Position numbers and translations under genes: made by a program. This document shows positions 5,979-6,725 of a DNA stretch of 6,725 bases, one piece after another. The DNA comes from Acidobacteriota bacterium (GTDB taxonomy: Bacteria; Acidobacteriota; Thermoanaerobaculia; Multivoradales; UBA5704), in contig QHVW01000129.1 of NCBI GenBank assembly GCA_003223675.1, positions 1 through 6,725 on the forward strand, written 5' to 3'. The notes beneath the pieces were generated by a model. That model made no database searches. It was not told the DNA's origin and saw only the letters and a program-made list of their open reading frames with translations. Numbering within the stretch: position 1 is the stretch's first letter; each line of letters starts with the position of its first letter.

Positions 5979-6725
5979 CTATCGCAGGAACGTGGAGCCC
6001 GGCCCCTGCACCCGCCCCGCCGCCGTCCGCAGATCGAGCTTGATCCTCCCCCTCCGGACCACCCCCTCGCGCGTGGCGTCCGTCACCCGGATGTTGCCCC
6101 GCCCGAGATGTACGGCGATGCGCTCGAGCTCCCCCGCCGGCACGCGGGCGCGGACGATGCCGTCCAGGTCCGTAAACCAGCCGTGCTGCTCGATGCGATA
6201 GCGCAGCGCCGGCAGGGGCTCGAGGGTGAGATCGGCGCGCGCTTCGAGGCGACTCATGGGCAGGCCGAAGCCGTGGAGCTCGCCGTCGATCGCAACGCGG
6301 TCCGCCGGAGCGTCGACGATCATGATCTCCACGTTCGCCTTCCGCGCCGATACCTCGAAGGTGCGCGGCGAAACGGAGAGCGGGATCGTCGCCGCGAGCT
6401 CCGTGCCATGGGGAGCCGCGAACAGCGCGAGGAGGACGGCTACACCGCCCAGCGCCGCGCCGGCCATGATCCAGCGCTGCGCGCGCGACATTGGACCTCG
6501 CGGTACCGAGGCCCCGGCCTCCAGGGATTCATGGAGGGGGACGCGCAGAACGTAGTAGTACAGGAGGTGCGCCACGCCCAGCGCGAGCAGCGCCGACCAG
6601 ATCACGTCGGAAAGGAAATGCCCTCCCGCGGCCATGCGGCCGAGGCCCAGCGCGAAGCCGGCGGCGAGCCCCAGCGCGAGCGCGCCCCAGGCCCGGGCGG
6701 GCCGGCGCCGCCGCCACATCCACCA
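5979..6725 (-). CDS. PAP2-family lipid phosphatase with C-terminal beta-rich domain, 5' end missing
   Basis: The open frame continues to the right edge (two tryptophan codons precede the first ATG at 6719), so the beginning is missing. Counting from that ATG, LGRMAAGGHFLSDV (26-39) is the third phosphatase signature (SRxxxGxHxxSD type), with R28, H34 and D38; H34 would form the phospho-enzyme intermediate in related enzymes. The KxxxxxxRP and PSGH signatures must lie outside the window. Transmembrane helices follow at about 40-60 and 83-103. Residues 112-246 then form an unusual added domain of short alternating beta segments (FEVSARKANVEIMIV, ERIAVHLGRGNIRVTD), weakly like DUF4097/adhesin-type beta repeats, predicted outside the membrane. 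PAP2 enzymes dephosphorylate lipid phosphates such as undecaprenyl diphosphate, phosphatidate or lipid A. As the first visible gene of the leftward operon, it could recycle the lipid carrier used by the GT39-like enzyme; this is an inference. Confidence 0.85.
   Translation of the reverse strand, partial: WWMWRRRRPARAWGALALGLAAGFALGLGRMAAGGHFLSDVIWSALLALGVAHLLYYYVLRVPLHESLEAGASVPRGPMSRAQRWIMAGAALGGVAVLLALFAAPHGTELAATIPLSVSPRTFEVSARKANVEIMIVDAPADRVAIDGELHGFGLPMSRLEARADLTLEPLPALRYRIEQHGWFTDLDGIVRARVPAGELERIAVHLGRGNIRVTDATREGVVRRGRIKLDLRTAAGRVQGPGSTFLR

Noticed and set aside
6717..6719. ATG taken as the true start of the PAP2 phosphatase
   Set aside because: The first two phosphatase signatures would be missing and the frame is open to the window edge, so this is an internal methionine.

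Overview
The window is about two thirds or more G+C and densely coding, with signal peptides and membrane proteins throughout. Nothing in it identifies the species. The combination of a secreted M61 metallopeptidase, an S45 penicillin-acylase-type protein, a GT39-like glycosyltransferase and C-rich intergenic inverted repeats would suit a high-GC Gram-negative soil or sediment bacterium. Acidobacteriota is a guess from general resemblance.

Left part (1-575). Reading leftward, a 55-residue HicB-like protein (459 to 292) overlaps by ATGA the start of a secreted penicillin-acylase (S45) family protein. That protein runs off the left edge after 98 residues. The HicB-like segment has only about 51% G+C by hand count (301-460), well below its surroundings, and no HicA toxin gene lies beside it. 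The 116 bases from 460 to 575 form a divergent promoter region.

Centre (576-2720). A complete secreted M61-family metallopeptidase with a C-terminal PDZ domain reads rightward. Immediately behind it lies a 228-base element (2493-2720): two exact 59-base copies in inverted orientation around a 110-base, more AT-rich core with a small tandem repeat. It sits between convergent genes, and its right arm has become the last 20 or so codons of the gene coming from the right.

Right part (2655-6725). Five tightly packed leftward genes look like one operon: a 5'-truncated PAP2 phosphatase carrying an extra C-terminal beta-rich domain, a short M50 site-2 protease without a PDZ domain, a NAD(P)-binding atypical SDR, an unrecognised membrane-anchored protein with a TTG start, and a multi-pass GT39-like glycosyltransferase. 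The last three genes are joined by 4-base overlaps (TTGA, ATGA). A PAP2 lipid-phosphate phosphatase together with a GT-C enzyme suggests envelope work on polyprenyl- or lipid-linked substrates. The promoter of this operon lies off the right edge.

No rRNA, tRNA, CRISPR array, transposase or integrase was seen. No stretch longer than 300 bases lacks a gene.
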